From contig CAZFPA010000005.1 in NCBI GenBank assembly GCA_964520975.1, positions 8,155 to 72,154 on the forward strand: DNA of 64,000 nt, in the 5' to 3' direction. This stretch comes from CAZFPA01 sp964520975. GTDB taxonomy: Bacteria; Bacillota; Negativicutes; Selenomonadales; Selenomonadaceae. This document shows, in pieces, positions 43,742 to 52,312 of this stretch; position 1 is the stretch's first letter; each line of letters starts with the position of its first letter. A program made the position numbers and the translations under genes. The notes below the pieces were generated by a model. It was not told the DNA's origin. It saw only the letters and a list, made by a program, of their open reading frames with translations, and searched no databases.

Positions 43742-43799
43742 GGAGCCGGAGCACGCACATTTACCCTCTGATACACAGGAAATATGGGGTTCCGGCTCC
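43742..43799 (-). promoter_or_regulatory. Leader stem of the symporter gene
   Basis: GGAGCCGGA (43742-43750) pairs exactly with TCCGGCTCC (43791-43799) across about 40 nt, 47 bp upstream of the symporter ATG. It could be a structured leader or operator. No known riboswitch consensus was recognised. Confidence 0.45.
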
Positions 43800-43915
43800 C
43801 TTGCCAGTCATCTATCATACACATTAATGATACCATTTTTGCCCTTCTGTGTCTATATTCTGACAAAACAACAAAGTCCTTCATGCATGGACATACAACC
43901 CGAATGTCCATGCTT

Positions 43916-44271
43916 TTTCGCGTTGCGAAATCTTGAACAATGGCGTTATAACACGGTGCAAATTGTCTCTCACCATTGCAGATAGCGAACGCGAAAGGAA
44001 GGAACAATCGATGCGTTGATAGTGCCCGCCTTGTTGCGACGCGAAGCTAGTCCCTTGTGGGAAACGCTAAGTAGAAGGATTTCGCGTTGCGAAATCTTGA
44101 ACAATGGCGTTATAACACGGTGCAAATTGTCTCTNNNNNNNNNNNNNNNNNNNNNNNNNNNNNNNNNNNNNNNNNNNNNNNNNNNNNNNNNNNNNNNNNN
44201 NNNNNNNNNNNNNNNNNNNNNNNNNNNNNNNNNNTTTCGCGTTGCGAAATCTTGAACAATGGCGTTATAAT
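43916..44271 (+). repeat. Promoter-bearing repeat, tandem array interrupted by assembly gap
   Basis: Three modules in direct orientation: -35 TTGCGA at 43923, 44087 and 44242; -10 TATAAC at 43947 and 44111 and TATAAT at 44266, each with an 18-bp spacer. The first two are 164 bp apart with an identical stretch following each promoter (ACGGTGCAAATTGTCTCT). The third begins exactly where the Ns end. Further copies probably hide in the gap. The last copy reads into the MutS-like gene. Confidence 0.85.
44135..44234. other. Assembly gap (100 N)
   Basis: 100 ambiguous bases, the usual placeholder for a gap of unknown length. Both flanks are repeat sequence, so the gap is a collapsed or unresolved tandem array. 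Confidence 0.98.
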
Positions 44272-44309
44272 CAAAATAATTGGTTTCAGTTAGAAGGAAG
44301 GGTGATTTC

Positions 44310-46097
44310 TTGAAAAAGGATTTTTTGGCCGCCGAGATTGAGGTCGATGTGCTGAAAGAGCAGTCGATGGCCCATCATGCCCAGTCCCTCGTGCTCGGGC
44401 GCACGTTCCTGTTTTTTGCGGCCATTTTTGCCGCCGCGGCCGGCTATGATCAGCATTCCCTGCTGCTCTATTCATTGGCTATCGCTTTGGCCGCGCTGTT
44501 TCTCTGCCTGCTGCAGCTGCACAGCCGGCTGCGCCGTCAGCAGCTCCTGCTGCAGGGACACATGGCTGTCCTCAAGGACTACACGGCCCGCTTCGATGGG
44601 TCCTGGCGCCATTTTCCCGATGACGGGACTGCCTTTCTGCGGGAGGATACACCCCAGGCGAGCGATCTGAGCCTGTTCGGCCCGGATTCCTTCTACCAGT
44701 ACCTGTCGGCCGCACGCACGCAGGCCGGCCGGCAGCGCCTGGCCGACGCATTGCAGCCCGCGCCGCCGGATTTTGCCGAGCTGCACGCCCGCCAGCAGGC
44801 CGCGGCAGAATTCATGGAACGCAGCCGCCTGGCCTTCGATCTGCAGGGCATCGCGCGCCTGCTGCCGGAAGGACACGATGTGCGTCCCTTACTGGCTGAG
44901 ATTGCCCAAGAAACCACTACGCCCACGCCGGTATTCCTCTGGATCATCCGCCTGCTGCCGCTCCTCACCCTGGGCAGCCTGCTGGCCGCCGCCCTCGACT
45001 TTCTCAGCTGGCTGCCCGGCGCACTGCTGGTGCTGCTGCAGCTCACACTCACCCTGCCCCTGGTCACGCGGCACAATGCCGCGCTGAAGCCGCTGCAGCA
45101 TTTTTCCCGTGAACTGGCTGTCTATGCCCAGCTCCTGGCCCGGCTCGAGGAGCTGGATTTTCATTCCCCGCGTCTCCGTGCGCTCGCGGAACGCCTGCAG
45201 GCTGGCGGCGGAGCCTCGCTGGCCCTGCAAAAGCTCGCGCGCATCAGTGATTTTGCTGAGATGCGCTATAACTTCTTTTTCTTCCTGCTCGCGAACGCCC
45301 TGCTGCTCTGGGATTTCCACTGCCGGGCCCTCTTCCAGCGCTGGCAGGCCAGAACGGCCGGGGCGCTGCCGGACTGGCTCGCGGTCTGGAGCGAATGTGA
45401 GCTGCTCATGAGCCTGGCCGTCGTCGGGCAGACGCGTGAGAACTGCTGCTTCCCGGAGCTGCTGACAGAAAGCGCCCCCAGGCTGCAGGCCAGAGACCTG
45501 CAGCATCTGCTCCTGGACGAGGCCCAGGGGGTGCCGAACGATATCGAGGTCCGGAGCGAAACCCGCATCATCACGGGTTCAAACATGTCGGGCAAGACGA
45601 CCTTTCTGCGCACACTCGCGAGCTCGGTCGTACTGGCCTGGGCCGGCGCTCCGGTCTGCGCGGCACAGTTCGGACTCACGCGGCTCCATGTCTTTACCTC
45701 CATCCGGGTCACAGATGATATCACGAAGGGGCTTTCCACCTTTTACGCGGAACTGCTGCGCATCAAGAGCATGGTAGAATTCGCCAAAAAGAAAACGCCT
45801 ATGCTGATCTGCATAGACGAAATCTTCAAGGGAACAAACTCGGCCGACCGCATCATCGGCGCCCGCGCGGCCATCGAACGCCTCACGGGACCGCAGAATA
45901 TCACGCTGGTCTCCACACATGATTTTGAGCTCTGCGATCTGCTGTCACCGAACGATACGCCCGTCACCAATTACCATTTTGCTGAAACCTACGATGTCGA
46001 GGGGCATATCCACTTTGATTTCCGGCTGCAGCCCGGCCGCTGCCAGACCACGAATGCCAAATATCTGCTGCGGCTCGCGGGCATTCTCGACGAATGA
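44310..46097 (+). CDS. Membrane-associated MutS-like ATPase
   Basis: About 595 residues. Two hydrophobic regions (about 27-70, FLFFAAIFAAAA and LAIALAALFLCLL; about 205-250, IIRLLPLLTLGSLLAA) flank a helical domain, followed by a C-terminal MutS_V ATPase: Walker A TGSNMSGKTTFLRT, Walker B MLICIDEIFKGTN, and STHDFEL. It lacks MutS mismatch-recognition domains, so it is not a housekeeping mismatch repair protein; its role is unknown. A TTG start at 44310, with GGAAGGGTG eight bases upstream, is favoured. It ends six bases from convergent bioA. Confidence 0.85.
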   Translation: MKKDFLAAEIEVDVLKEQSMAHHAQSLVLGRTFLFFAAIFAAAAGYDQHSLLLYSLAIALAALFLCLLQLHSRLRRQQLLLQGHMAVLKDYTARFDGSWRHFPDDGTAFLREDTPQASDLSLFGPDSFYQYLSAARTQAGRQRLADALQPAPPDFAELHARQQAAAEFMERSRLAFDLQGIARLLPEGHDVRPLLAEIAQETTTPTPVFLWIIRLLPLLTLGSLLAAALDFLSWLPGALLVLLQLTLTLPLVTRHNAALKPLQHFSRELAVYAQLLARLEELDFHSPRLRALAERLQAGGGASLALQKLARISDFAEMRYNFFFFLLANALLLWDFHCRALFQRWQARTAGALPDWLAVWSECELLMSLAVVGQTRENCCFPELLTESAPRLQARDLQHLLLDEAQGVPNDIEVRSETRIITGSNMSGKTTFLRTLASSVVLAWAGAPVCAAQFGLTRLHVFTSIRVTDDITKGLSTFYAELLRIKSMVEFAKKKTPMLICIDEIFKGTNSADRIIGARAAIERLTGPQNITLVSTHDFELCDLLSPNDTPVTNYHFAETYDVEGHIHFDFRLQPGRCQTTNAKYLLRLAGILDE

Positions 46098-46103
46098 GCG
46101 GCC

Positions 46104-47453
46104 TCAGCCCGGCAGCACCTCGCTGATGGCCAGCTGCGCCCGGCGAAGAGCCTCCGCCAGCTCGTCCTGCGTGATGTTCAGGGCCGGATTGAAATAGAGG
46201 ACATCCCCCAACGGCCGCAGCAGCAGGCCATGCTGCAGTGCCCGCTTATAGATTTCATAGCCAAGCCGCTTTTCCGCCGGGAAAGCGGCTTTTGTCTGCC
46301 GGTCCGCAACGAGCTCGATGGCATGGATGAGACCGATATGGCGAATCTCGCCTACATGCGCATGGCCGGCGAAGGCGTCCTGCATCGCGGCGGTGAGCCA
46401 GGCGGCATTTTTCTCCGCCCGCTCGAATACCGGCTCCGTAGCGAAGATCTGCTGCACCGCGAGCGCCGCTGCACAGCCGATGGGGTTTCCGCTGTAGGTA
46501 TGGCTGTGCATGAAGGCCCGTCCCTCCCGATAATCAGCATAGAAAGCATCGTAGATGCGCTGCGTGGTGACCGTGATGGACATCGGCAGATAGCCGCCGG
46601 TGAGCCCCTTCGAGAGACACAGGATATCCGGAGAGATGCCTGCATGGTCACAGGCGAACATGCGGCCCGTGCGCCCAAAGCCCGTAGCGATTTCATCCGC
46701 GATGAGCAGTACATCGTAGGCATCACAAAGCGACCGCAGCTTTTTGAGGTAGAGCGGCGGGTACATGCGCATGCCCGCACTGCCCTGCAGCAGCGGCTCG
46801 ACAATCATGGCCGCTGTTTCCCGCCCATGCGCGGCAAAGCTTTCCTCGGCTGCCGCAATGCACTCGCAGCCGCAGCTTTCCCGATTCTTCCCGTAGGGGC
46901 AGCGATAGCAGTCCGGCGCCTCGATATGGATATTGTCCATCATCATGGGCTGGTACATCTTCGCGTAGAGATCCATGCTGCCCACGGACAGCGCGCCGAT
47001 GGTCTCCCCATGATACCCCTCGGACAGGCACATGAAGCGCTGCTTTTCCGGCTTGCCGGTCTGCAGGAAATACTGGAACGCCATCTTCAGCGCACATTCC
47101 ACCGCCGCGGAGCCGTTATCCGAAAAATGGAATTTCGTGAGTCCGGCCGGTACGATTTTTGCGAGATGTTCCGCCAGCTCAATGACCGGCTCATGGGAAA
47201 AATTCGCGAAGATCACATGCTCCAGCTGATCGAGCTGCGCCTTGATCGCCGCGTTGATGGTTTCGTTGCAATGCCCAAAGAGATTGCACCACCAGGAGCT
47301 CACAATATCCAGGTATTCCTTGCCATGGATATCATAGAGCCATACCCCCTTGCCGTGGTCGATGACCATCGGCGCCAATTCCTCATAGTCCTTCATCTGC
47401 GAGCAGGGATGCCAGATGTATTTGAGATCCCGCTCCTCCATCGTCATGCTCAT
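46104..47453 (-). CDS. bioA: Adenosylmethionine-8-amino-7-oxononanoate aminotransferase
   Basis: 449 residues, class III PLP aminotransferase. The start region RDLKYIWHPCSQMKDYEEL, the loop SSWWCNLFGH and PLP-binding Lys in CLSKGLTGGYLP are typical of BioA. It makes 7,8-diaminopelargonate in biotin synthesis. AAGGAAG precedes the ATG. Last gene of bioY-bioD-bioA; bioB and bioF are absent from the window. Confidence 0.95.
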   Translation of the reverse strand: MSMTMEERDLKYIWHPCSQMKDYEELAPMVIDHGKGVWLYDIHGKEYLDIVSSWWCNLFGHCNETINAAIKAQLDQLEHVIFANFSHEPVIELAEHLAKIVPAGLTKFHFSDNGSAAVECALKMAFQYFLQTGKPEKQRFMCLSEGYHGETIGALSVGSMDLYAKMYQPMMMDNIHIEAPDCYRCPYGKNRESCGCECIAAAEESFAAHGRETAAMIVEPLLQGSAGMRMYPPLYLKKLRSLCDAYDVLLIADEIATGFGRTGRMFACDHAGISPDILCLSKGLTGGYLPMSITVTTQRIYDAFYADYREGRAFMHSHTYSGNPIGCAAALAVQQIFATEPVFERAEKNAAWLTAAMQDAFAGHAHVGEIRHIGLIHAIELVADRQTKAAFPAEKRLGYEIYKRALQHGLLLRPLGDVLYFNPALNITQDELAEALRRAQLAISEVLPG

Positions 47454-47482
47454 GTGCTGCTTCCTTTCTGTTCGTCCGTCTG

Positions 47483-48169
47483 TTATTTGTACAGCGCCGC
47501 CAGGGCGGCTGCATCCATCGCAAGCTCCCGTGCCCCGGGCTCAATGACTGCGAGCACCGGCACGCCGGTGATTTCCTCGATCATGCGCCGGTTATCCTCC
47601 TCCATCGGATCACCCGCATGGAAATTGTTCAGGAACACTCCCGCTACCGGGATGTCCCGTGACCGCAAATGCTCGATGGTGAGCACCGCCGCGTTGATGG
47701 TACCGAGCCCCGCGTCCGCGATGACCAGCGCCGGAAGCGCCAGTGCCTTCACGAGATCGTCGAGAATCACCTTCTGTTCATCATCCCAGCGCAGCGGACA
47801 GATGATGCCACCGCTTCCCTCCATCGTGAGGAATTCACACGCCGCCCGCGCGGCCGCAAAGTCACGCTTCACCCGATCGAAATCGATGGGCTGCGCATTG
47901 ATTTTTGCTGCCAGATGCGGCGATACCGCTTCCCGATAGACATAGGACACCAGCTTTTCAACCGGTGCCGGCAGCTTCGCCATCTCTTTGACAAACAGGG
48001 CATCCCCCGGCTGCAGCCGGCCATCCGGCCCCGGCTCGGCCCCGCTCAGCGCGGCCTTGTAGTAGGATGCCTGGCGGCCGCTGTCCACAAGTTTTTTCAC
48101 GATGAGTCCGGTCACATAGGTCTTGCCGATATCCGTCCCGGTCCCCGTGATAAAAAGTGCCTTGCCCAT
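47483..48169 (-). CDS. bioD: Dethiobiotin synthetase
   Basis: 228 residues. P-loop FITGTGTDIGKTYVTGLIVKKL at the N-terminus and MEGSGGIICPLRWDDE are typical of BioD, which carboxylates diaminopelargonate to dethiobiotin with ATP. ATG 48169 lies two bases after the bioY stop, and bioA starts 29 bp downstream. Confidence 0.95.
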   Translation of the reverse strand: MGKALFITGTGTDIGKTYVTGLIVKKLVDSGRQASYYKAALSGAEPGPDGRLQPGDALFVKEMAKLPAPVEKLVSYVYREAVSPHLAAKINAQPIDFDRVKRDFAAARAACEFLTMEGSGGIICPLRWDDEQKVILDDLVKALALPALVIADAGLGTINAAVLTIEHLRSRDIPVAGVFLNNFHAGDPMEEDNRRMIEEITGVPVLAVIEPGARELAMDAAALAALYK

Positions 48170-48171
48170 GC

Positions 48172-48759
48172 TCAGGCCGCCTCCCTTGCCGCCAATGGCT
48201 CAGCCACCGGTGCGTCCAGCCAGATTCCCGCTGCCAGGCAGCGCCGCGCGAGCACAGCCGCCATGAGGCAGAGGCAAAAATCCCCCGGTGCCTGCAGAAT
48301 ACCGCCGTAGAGAATGAGCGTCCAGAGCGCGATGGGTGCATCGATGACGAAGTTCGATATTACATAGAAATACGTCAGTCCCAGCGCATATACGACAGCC
48401 ATGCCCAGAAGATTCACGAGCAGCAGCCGTCCGGTATTCGGCTGCCCCTGCCGGGCAAGCACTCCAACGAGCCAGGCCTGCAGTGTAAAGCCGATGAGAT
48501 AACCAAAGGTTGGCTGGAATACATAGCCCGGGCCGCCGCCTTCCGCAAAGACCGGCACCCCGATGAGCCCCAGCAGCATATAGCCGCCTACGGCTGCCGC
48601 CCCCAGGCGTCCGCCGAGCAGCAGCCCGGCCAGCAGCGTAAAGAGAAATTGCAGCGTGAAGATATCCGTTCCGACCGGAATCTTGATGAAGGCACCTACC
48701 GCGACCAGCGCGATAAAGAGTGCACAGAGCACGAGTTCCCGTAATTTCATGTTTTTCAT
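48172..48759 (-). CDS. bioY: Biotin transporter BioY (ECF S component)
   Basis: 195 residues, six membrane helices. The BioY region TLQFLFTLLAGLLLGGRLGA and GGPGYVFQPTFGYLIGF are visible. It captures biotin, alone or with a shared ECF module. GGAGG lies six bases before ATG 48759. Grouping uptake with bioD and bioA under one BirA operator links biotin salvage and late synthesis. Confidence 0.95.
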   Translation of the reverse strand: MKNMKLRELVLCALFIALVAVGAFIKIPVGTDIFTLQFLFTLLAGLLLGGRLGAAAVGGYMLLGLIGVPVFAEGGGPGYVFQPTFGYLIGFTLQAWLVGVLARQGQPNTGRLLLVNLLGMAVVYALGLTYFYVISNFVIDAPIALWTLILYGGILQAPGDFCLCLMAAVLARRCLAAGIWLDAPVAEPLAAREAA

Positions 48760-48810
48760 AATCTACCTCCTAAGATTACGGAAGCATTGCTTCCGCAAAT
48801 TCACTTTCTT

Positions 48811-48864
48811 AGGATACGACTTTGTCCGCTTATTGTCAACCAAGTTATTCAGTATGGTTAACAA
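48811..48864 (-). promoter_or_regulatory. bio promoter with BirA operator
   Basis: TTGTCAACC (48833-48841) and GGTTAACAA (48856-48864) form the BirA-type inverted repeat with a 14-bp centre. The minus-strand promoter is TTGACA (48834-48839), 17-bp spacer, TATCCT (48811-48816); its -35 lies inside one operator arm, so biotin-loaded BirA would block it. Confidence 0.85.
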
Positions 48865-48894
48865 TAAGATCATAGGTGGAATAACACAGGGCAG

Positions 48895-48923
48895 AAAAAA
48901 GCTCACTGGATAATCCAGTGAGC
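48895..48923 (-). terminator. Terminator after the GGDEF-EAL gene
   Basis: GCTCACTGGAT pairs with ATCCAGTGAGC; six A residues at 48895-48900 form the U-tract on the minus strand. It protects the bio promoter from read-through. Confidence 0.9.
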
Positions 48924-48945
48924 CGCGCCATACGCCAAAAAATTT

Positions 48946-51372
48946 TTATTTGCTTCCGTCCTTCTTCTGTGCGGAACCACTTCCTCCATGATTCTGCAGC
49001 AGCGTCTCCGCTGCCGCAGCGGAAAGCGGCCGTCCCCACAGATAGCCCTGAATATAATCACAATTAAACTTCCGAAGGAGCTCCAGCTGCGCTTCCTTTT
49101 CGACACCCTCCGCCGTGACCGTGAGGCCCAGCCGATGCGCGAGCTGAATGATGCCCTCGATCATCTTGGAATCCCCGTTCTTCGTGTAGTTATCCAGCAA
49201 AGTCTTATCGAGCTTCATCTGCGTAAAGGGCAGATAGCTCAGATAGCTGATTGCCGAATACCCACTGCCGAAATCGTCGATTGACAGATGCACCCCCAGC
49301 CCCAGCAGCTGCTGCATGAAGGCCTTGGTCGCCGGTGTTGGGTCCATGTACACGCTCTCCGTGATCTCGATTTCCAGCAGCGATGCAGGCACCTGATATT
49401 CCTGCAGCAGGGACTGCAGATACGTTGGATACTCCCGGTCATGCAGCTGATGATTCGAGAAATTCAAGGCTACCGATATCGGGGCATAGCCGCTGGCCAG
49501 CCAGGCACCGAGCTGCCGGATGACCTTGCGGGTCACGATGCGCCCGATTGCGAGAATCATCCGGCTCTGTTCAGCTACCGAAATAAATTCATTTGGATAG
49601 GCCGCACCATTCTTCAGGCGAATGAGCGCCTCAAAGCCGGTAAGCTCCTGCGTGGCCGCCTGGAACTGCGGCTGGTAGACCATCTCGAACCCATCATTTT
49701 CCATTGCGTCCTCGAGCAGCTGGCGTACCTGCACATCCCATTCCAGCTTGCTGCGGATATCGCCATCGAAAAAACGGTAGCCGCATTTTCCGGCTGTCTT
49801 GACCGTGTAAAGCGCCGCATCCGCGTAGATCATCAGCTGGTCAGCCGCAGTGCTGTCAGCCGGCGAGCAGGCCACACCAATGCTCAGTGAGATACGTATC
49901 TTTTCATTATCCAGATAAAACGGGGATTTAAATGCCTCCATCATATCTTCACAGGACTGCCGCAGGATCGACCGGTCCGCGGTATCCGCAAGGCTCAGGA
50001 ACTCATCCCCGCCGTACCGGGCCAGGATATAATGCCGGCCCAGAGCGGTCTGCATGCGCCGGGAGGCCTGCTGGAGCAGCATGTCCCCCATCAGATGTCC
50101 ATAGGTATCATTGATATGCTTGAAGCCATCGAGATCGAAGATCAGCACCGCACAGGGATCCTGCCGGCCAAGAATCATCTGCAGCCGCTGCGTGATCCAC
50201 ATGCGGTTGTGCAGCTTCGTGAGATAGTCCTCATTCATGAGACGCTTGCGGCGCTCGCTGTTGAGCCACAGAGCGCCGATAACAAGGAACAGCAGCAGCA
50301 GCACGCCGCCGGCCGCAATACTCAGTTCCCGGTGCAGCTCGAAAAAGCTCGGGTCCCGGTGCAGGATCCGGCTGCCATCAGGCAGCTTCCAAAGGGGGAC
50401 ATCATAGCGGTCGAGGACATTCTTGTCAAAATAACCATAGACCGGCGTATCCATCACGACCGGAATCTGCTGCGGACGCCTGCCCTGCTGCAGGATTTCC
50501 CGCACCATGCTGCCGGCCTGCCGCCCGCTTTCCTCAAAGGAGATCATGATACCGCCGAGAATCCCGTTATCCAGCGCACCAATGGAAAACCGGAACACCG
50601 GCACCCGCGCATGCGCGGCGATGAAACTGCCGCCCGACTCGATGGTATAAACGTTCCGGTCCTTATCCTCAAACAGATTCAGATAGAGCAGCACACTGTT
50701 GCCGCGTACCGCCGCAATGCGCTCCGCCAGCTCAATCTGCGTACACTCCGAGGCATTGATGAGATTGAAATGCAGATTGGGATATTCCGGAATGCAGTCC
50801 TGAAACTGCTGCTGATCCCCCTGCGCCGTAAGTGTCCGATCCGTGACCGCCACAATGTTCTTCGTCCCTGGAAACAGCTGCAAAATGAGATCCAGATTGC
50901 GCCGGTAGGCTGACTTTTCCACGATACCCGTAATCCAGGGACTCTTCGCGGCCTGCTCCGCGAGAGAAATGTTATTGACGCACAGGAATACCATCGGTAT
51001 CTGCGCGAAAAGCTCCTGCTGATGCTGCATCGCAAAGACCAGCGCGGCATCATCCCCGATGAGCACCGCATCGTAGCGCGGCAGCTGCGCGAGCTTATTC
51101 TTTAGCGCAGCATAAAAAAACGCCTCATCCTCCTTGCCCGGAAAGCGCTTCGTGTCCATGAACTCAACATCGAGCCGGTACTGATCTGCCGGCAGAGCTT
51201 CCCTGATGCCCCGCAGCTGTGCCGGCAGCGTATCAAACGTGATTGAATAGGAGCTCAGAAACAATACCGCTGGCTTTTGCGGCTCCACACCGCTCACAGC
51301 CGCCAGTGCCAGCGGCAATGAAGAAAAAACGAACAACACCGTCAGACACAGCAATCGCAGTCTGTTATACAC
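48946..51372 (-). CDS. GGDEF-EAL c-di-GMP turnover protein with periplasmic ABC_sub_bind sensor
   Basis: About 808 residues. Signal peptide (LCLTVLFVFSSLPLALA), a periplasmic sugar-binding-like sensor (about 30-320, start PAVLFLSSYSITFDTLPAQL), a membrane helix (IAAGGVLLLLFLVIGALWL), GGDEF (ARYGGDEFLSL, no RxxD I-site) and EAL with EALIRLK, NFSNHQL, EIEITES, SIDDFGSGYS, KLDKTLL, TAEGVEKE and YIQGYLWG. The EAL residues look complete, so phosphodiesterase activity is likely. GGAGG lies directly on an ATG at 51378; a GTG at 51372 has the proper six-base spacing and is chosen. Confidence 0.9.
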   Translation of the reverse strand: MYNRLRLLCLTVLFVFSSLPLALAAVSGVEPQKPAVLFLSSYSITFDTLPAQLRGIREALPADQYRLDVEFMDTKRFPGKEDEAFFYAALKNKLAQLPRYDAVLIGDDAALVFAMQHQQELFAQIPMVFLCVNNISLAEQAAKSPWITGIVEKSAYRRNLDLILQLFPGTKNIVAVTDRTLTAQGDQQQFQDCIPEYPNLHFNLINASECTQIELAERIAAVRGNSVLLYLNLFEDKDRNVYTIESGGSFIAAHARVPVFRFSIGALDNGILGGIMISFEESGRQAGSMVREILQQGRRPQQIPVVMDTPVYGYFDKNVLDRYDVPLWKLPDGSRILHRDPSFFELHRELSIAAGGVLLLLFLVIGALWLNSERRKRLMNEDYLTKLHNRMWITQRLQMILGRQDPCAVLIFDLDGFKHINDTYGHLMGDMLLQQASRRMQTALGRHYILARYGGDEFLSLADTADRSILRQSCEDMMEAFKSPFYLDNEKIRISLSIGVACSPADSTAADQLMIYADAALYTVKTAGKCGYRFFDGDIRSKLEWDVQVRQLLEDAMENDGFEMVYQPQFQAATQELTGFEALIRLKNGAAYPNEFISVAEQSRMILAIGRIVTRKVIRQLGAWLASGYAPISVALNFSNHQLHDREYPTYLQSLLQEYQVPASLLEIEITESVYMDPTPATKAFMQQLLGLGVHLSIDDFGSGYSAISYLSYLPFTQMKLDKTLLDNYTKNGDSKMIEGIIQLAHRLGLTVTAEGVEKEAQLELLRKFNCDYIQGYLWGRPLSAAAAETLLQNHGGSGSAQKKDGSK

Positions 51373-51644
51373 AGCCATCCTCCACCATCCCAATTGCGAG
51401 ACTTTTTGCCTACGCAACGTTAATTACTTCCTTTATGTCCTTTTATTATACCATTCTTTTTATACGACATAAATAATTTTTTCCTTGCAAGGTGGACATC
51501 CTGCTCAAAATTTTGCATCTGACAGACACCTATGATAGGATAGAGTAAACTTGGTACAGCATCCACAAAAATAACAAAATTCATCCTGCGTACTTCTAAC
51601 CCGTTATTTCGTGTACCCTGTACCGGCAGAGAGGACTGTATGCT

Positions 51645-52283
51645 GTGAACTATTCTATCTATCTCTTCGACTTCGATTACACCCTGGCCGATTCTGAAAA
51701 GGGCATCGTGGGCAGCTTCCACCATACGCTCAAGGCCCGCGGCTTCGCACCGGTTCCCGACGAGCACATCCGCCGCACCATCGGCCTGCCCATGGAGGAC
51801 GCTGTCCGGCAGATCACCGGCCTGCAGGATATCGCGCAGGTTACGGCCTTCATCGAGGAATACCGCTGCTTTGCCGATACGTACATGACCCCCAACACCC
51901 GCTTTTTCCCGGAAACCATCCCCACCCTGCAGACACTGCGGGCACGCGGTGCCCACACGGCTGTCATCTCCACCAAGACCCGCAGCCGCATCGCCGAGAA
52001 ATTCGAGCAGGACGGGGTGATGCACCTGCTGGACTTCATCATCGGCCGCGAGGATGTCGCCGTTCCGAAGCCCGCCCCGGAGGGAATCCTCTGCGCCCTG
52101 CAGCGACTGGGCGGGCAAAAGGCGGAGACACTTTACATCGGCGACAGTCACATTGACGCCCGCGCGGCCCAAAATGCCGGCACAGACTTCGCGGCCGTCA
52201 CCACGGGAACGACAACCGCCGCGGAATTCAAATCCTTTCCCCACGTAAAAATAATGAAAAGCCTTGCGGAGCTCATCGATTGA
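51645..52283 (+). CDS. HAD-family phosphatase, phosphoglycolate-phosphatase-like
   Basis: 212 residues. HAD motif I YLFDFDYTLADSE (two catalytic Asp), a cap domain (about 15-85), motif II VISTKTR, Lys in AVPKPAPEG, and motif III YIGDSHIDARAAQNAG. Related to Gph and pyrophosphatase PpaX; the substrate is not clear. It starts with GTG 51645, eleven bases after AGAGG. The stop lies inside the terminator hairpin. Confidence 0.88.
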   Translation: MNYSIYLFDFDYTLADSEKGIVGSFHHTLKARGFAPVPDEHIRRTIGLPMEDAVRQITGLQDIAQVTAFIEEYRCFADTYMTPNTRFFPETIPTLQTLRARGAHTAVISTKTRSRIAEKFEQDGVMHLLDFIIGREDVAVPKPAPEGILCALQRLGGQKAETLYIGDSHIDARAAQNAGTDFAAVTTGTTTAAEFKSFPHVKIMKSLAELID

Positions 52284-52302
52284 GCAGCCGCAAGGCTTTT
52301 TC
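52257..52302. terminator. Bidirectional terminator overlapping a stop codon
   Basis: AAAAGCCTTGCGG pairs with CCGCAAGGCTTTT; the HAD phosphatase stop is in the loop. It also serves the convergent MFS gene. Confidence 0.88.
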
Positions 52303-52312
52303 CGTATAGGGC

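Noticed and set aside
43916..44271. CRISPR array
   Set aside because: The repeats are too long and too few, spacing is 155-164 bp, and no cas genes are present.
22173..44271. Insertion sequences
   Set aside because: The repeat copies carry no transposase, and no target-site duplications or terminal inverted repeats could be defined by eye.
44310..46097. DNA mismatch repair protein MutS
   Set aside because: Only the ATPase domain matches; mismatch-binding and connector domains are absent and membrane helices are present.
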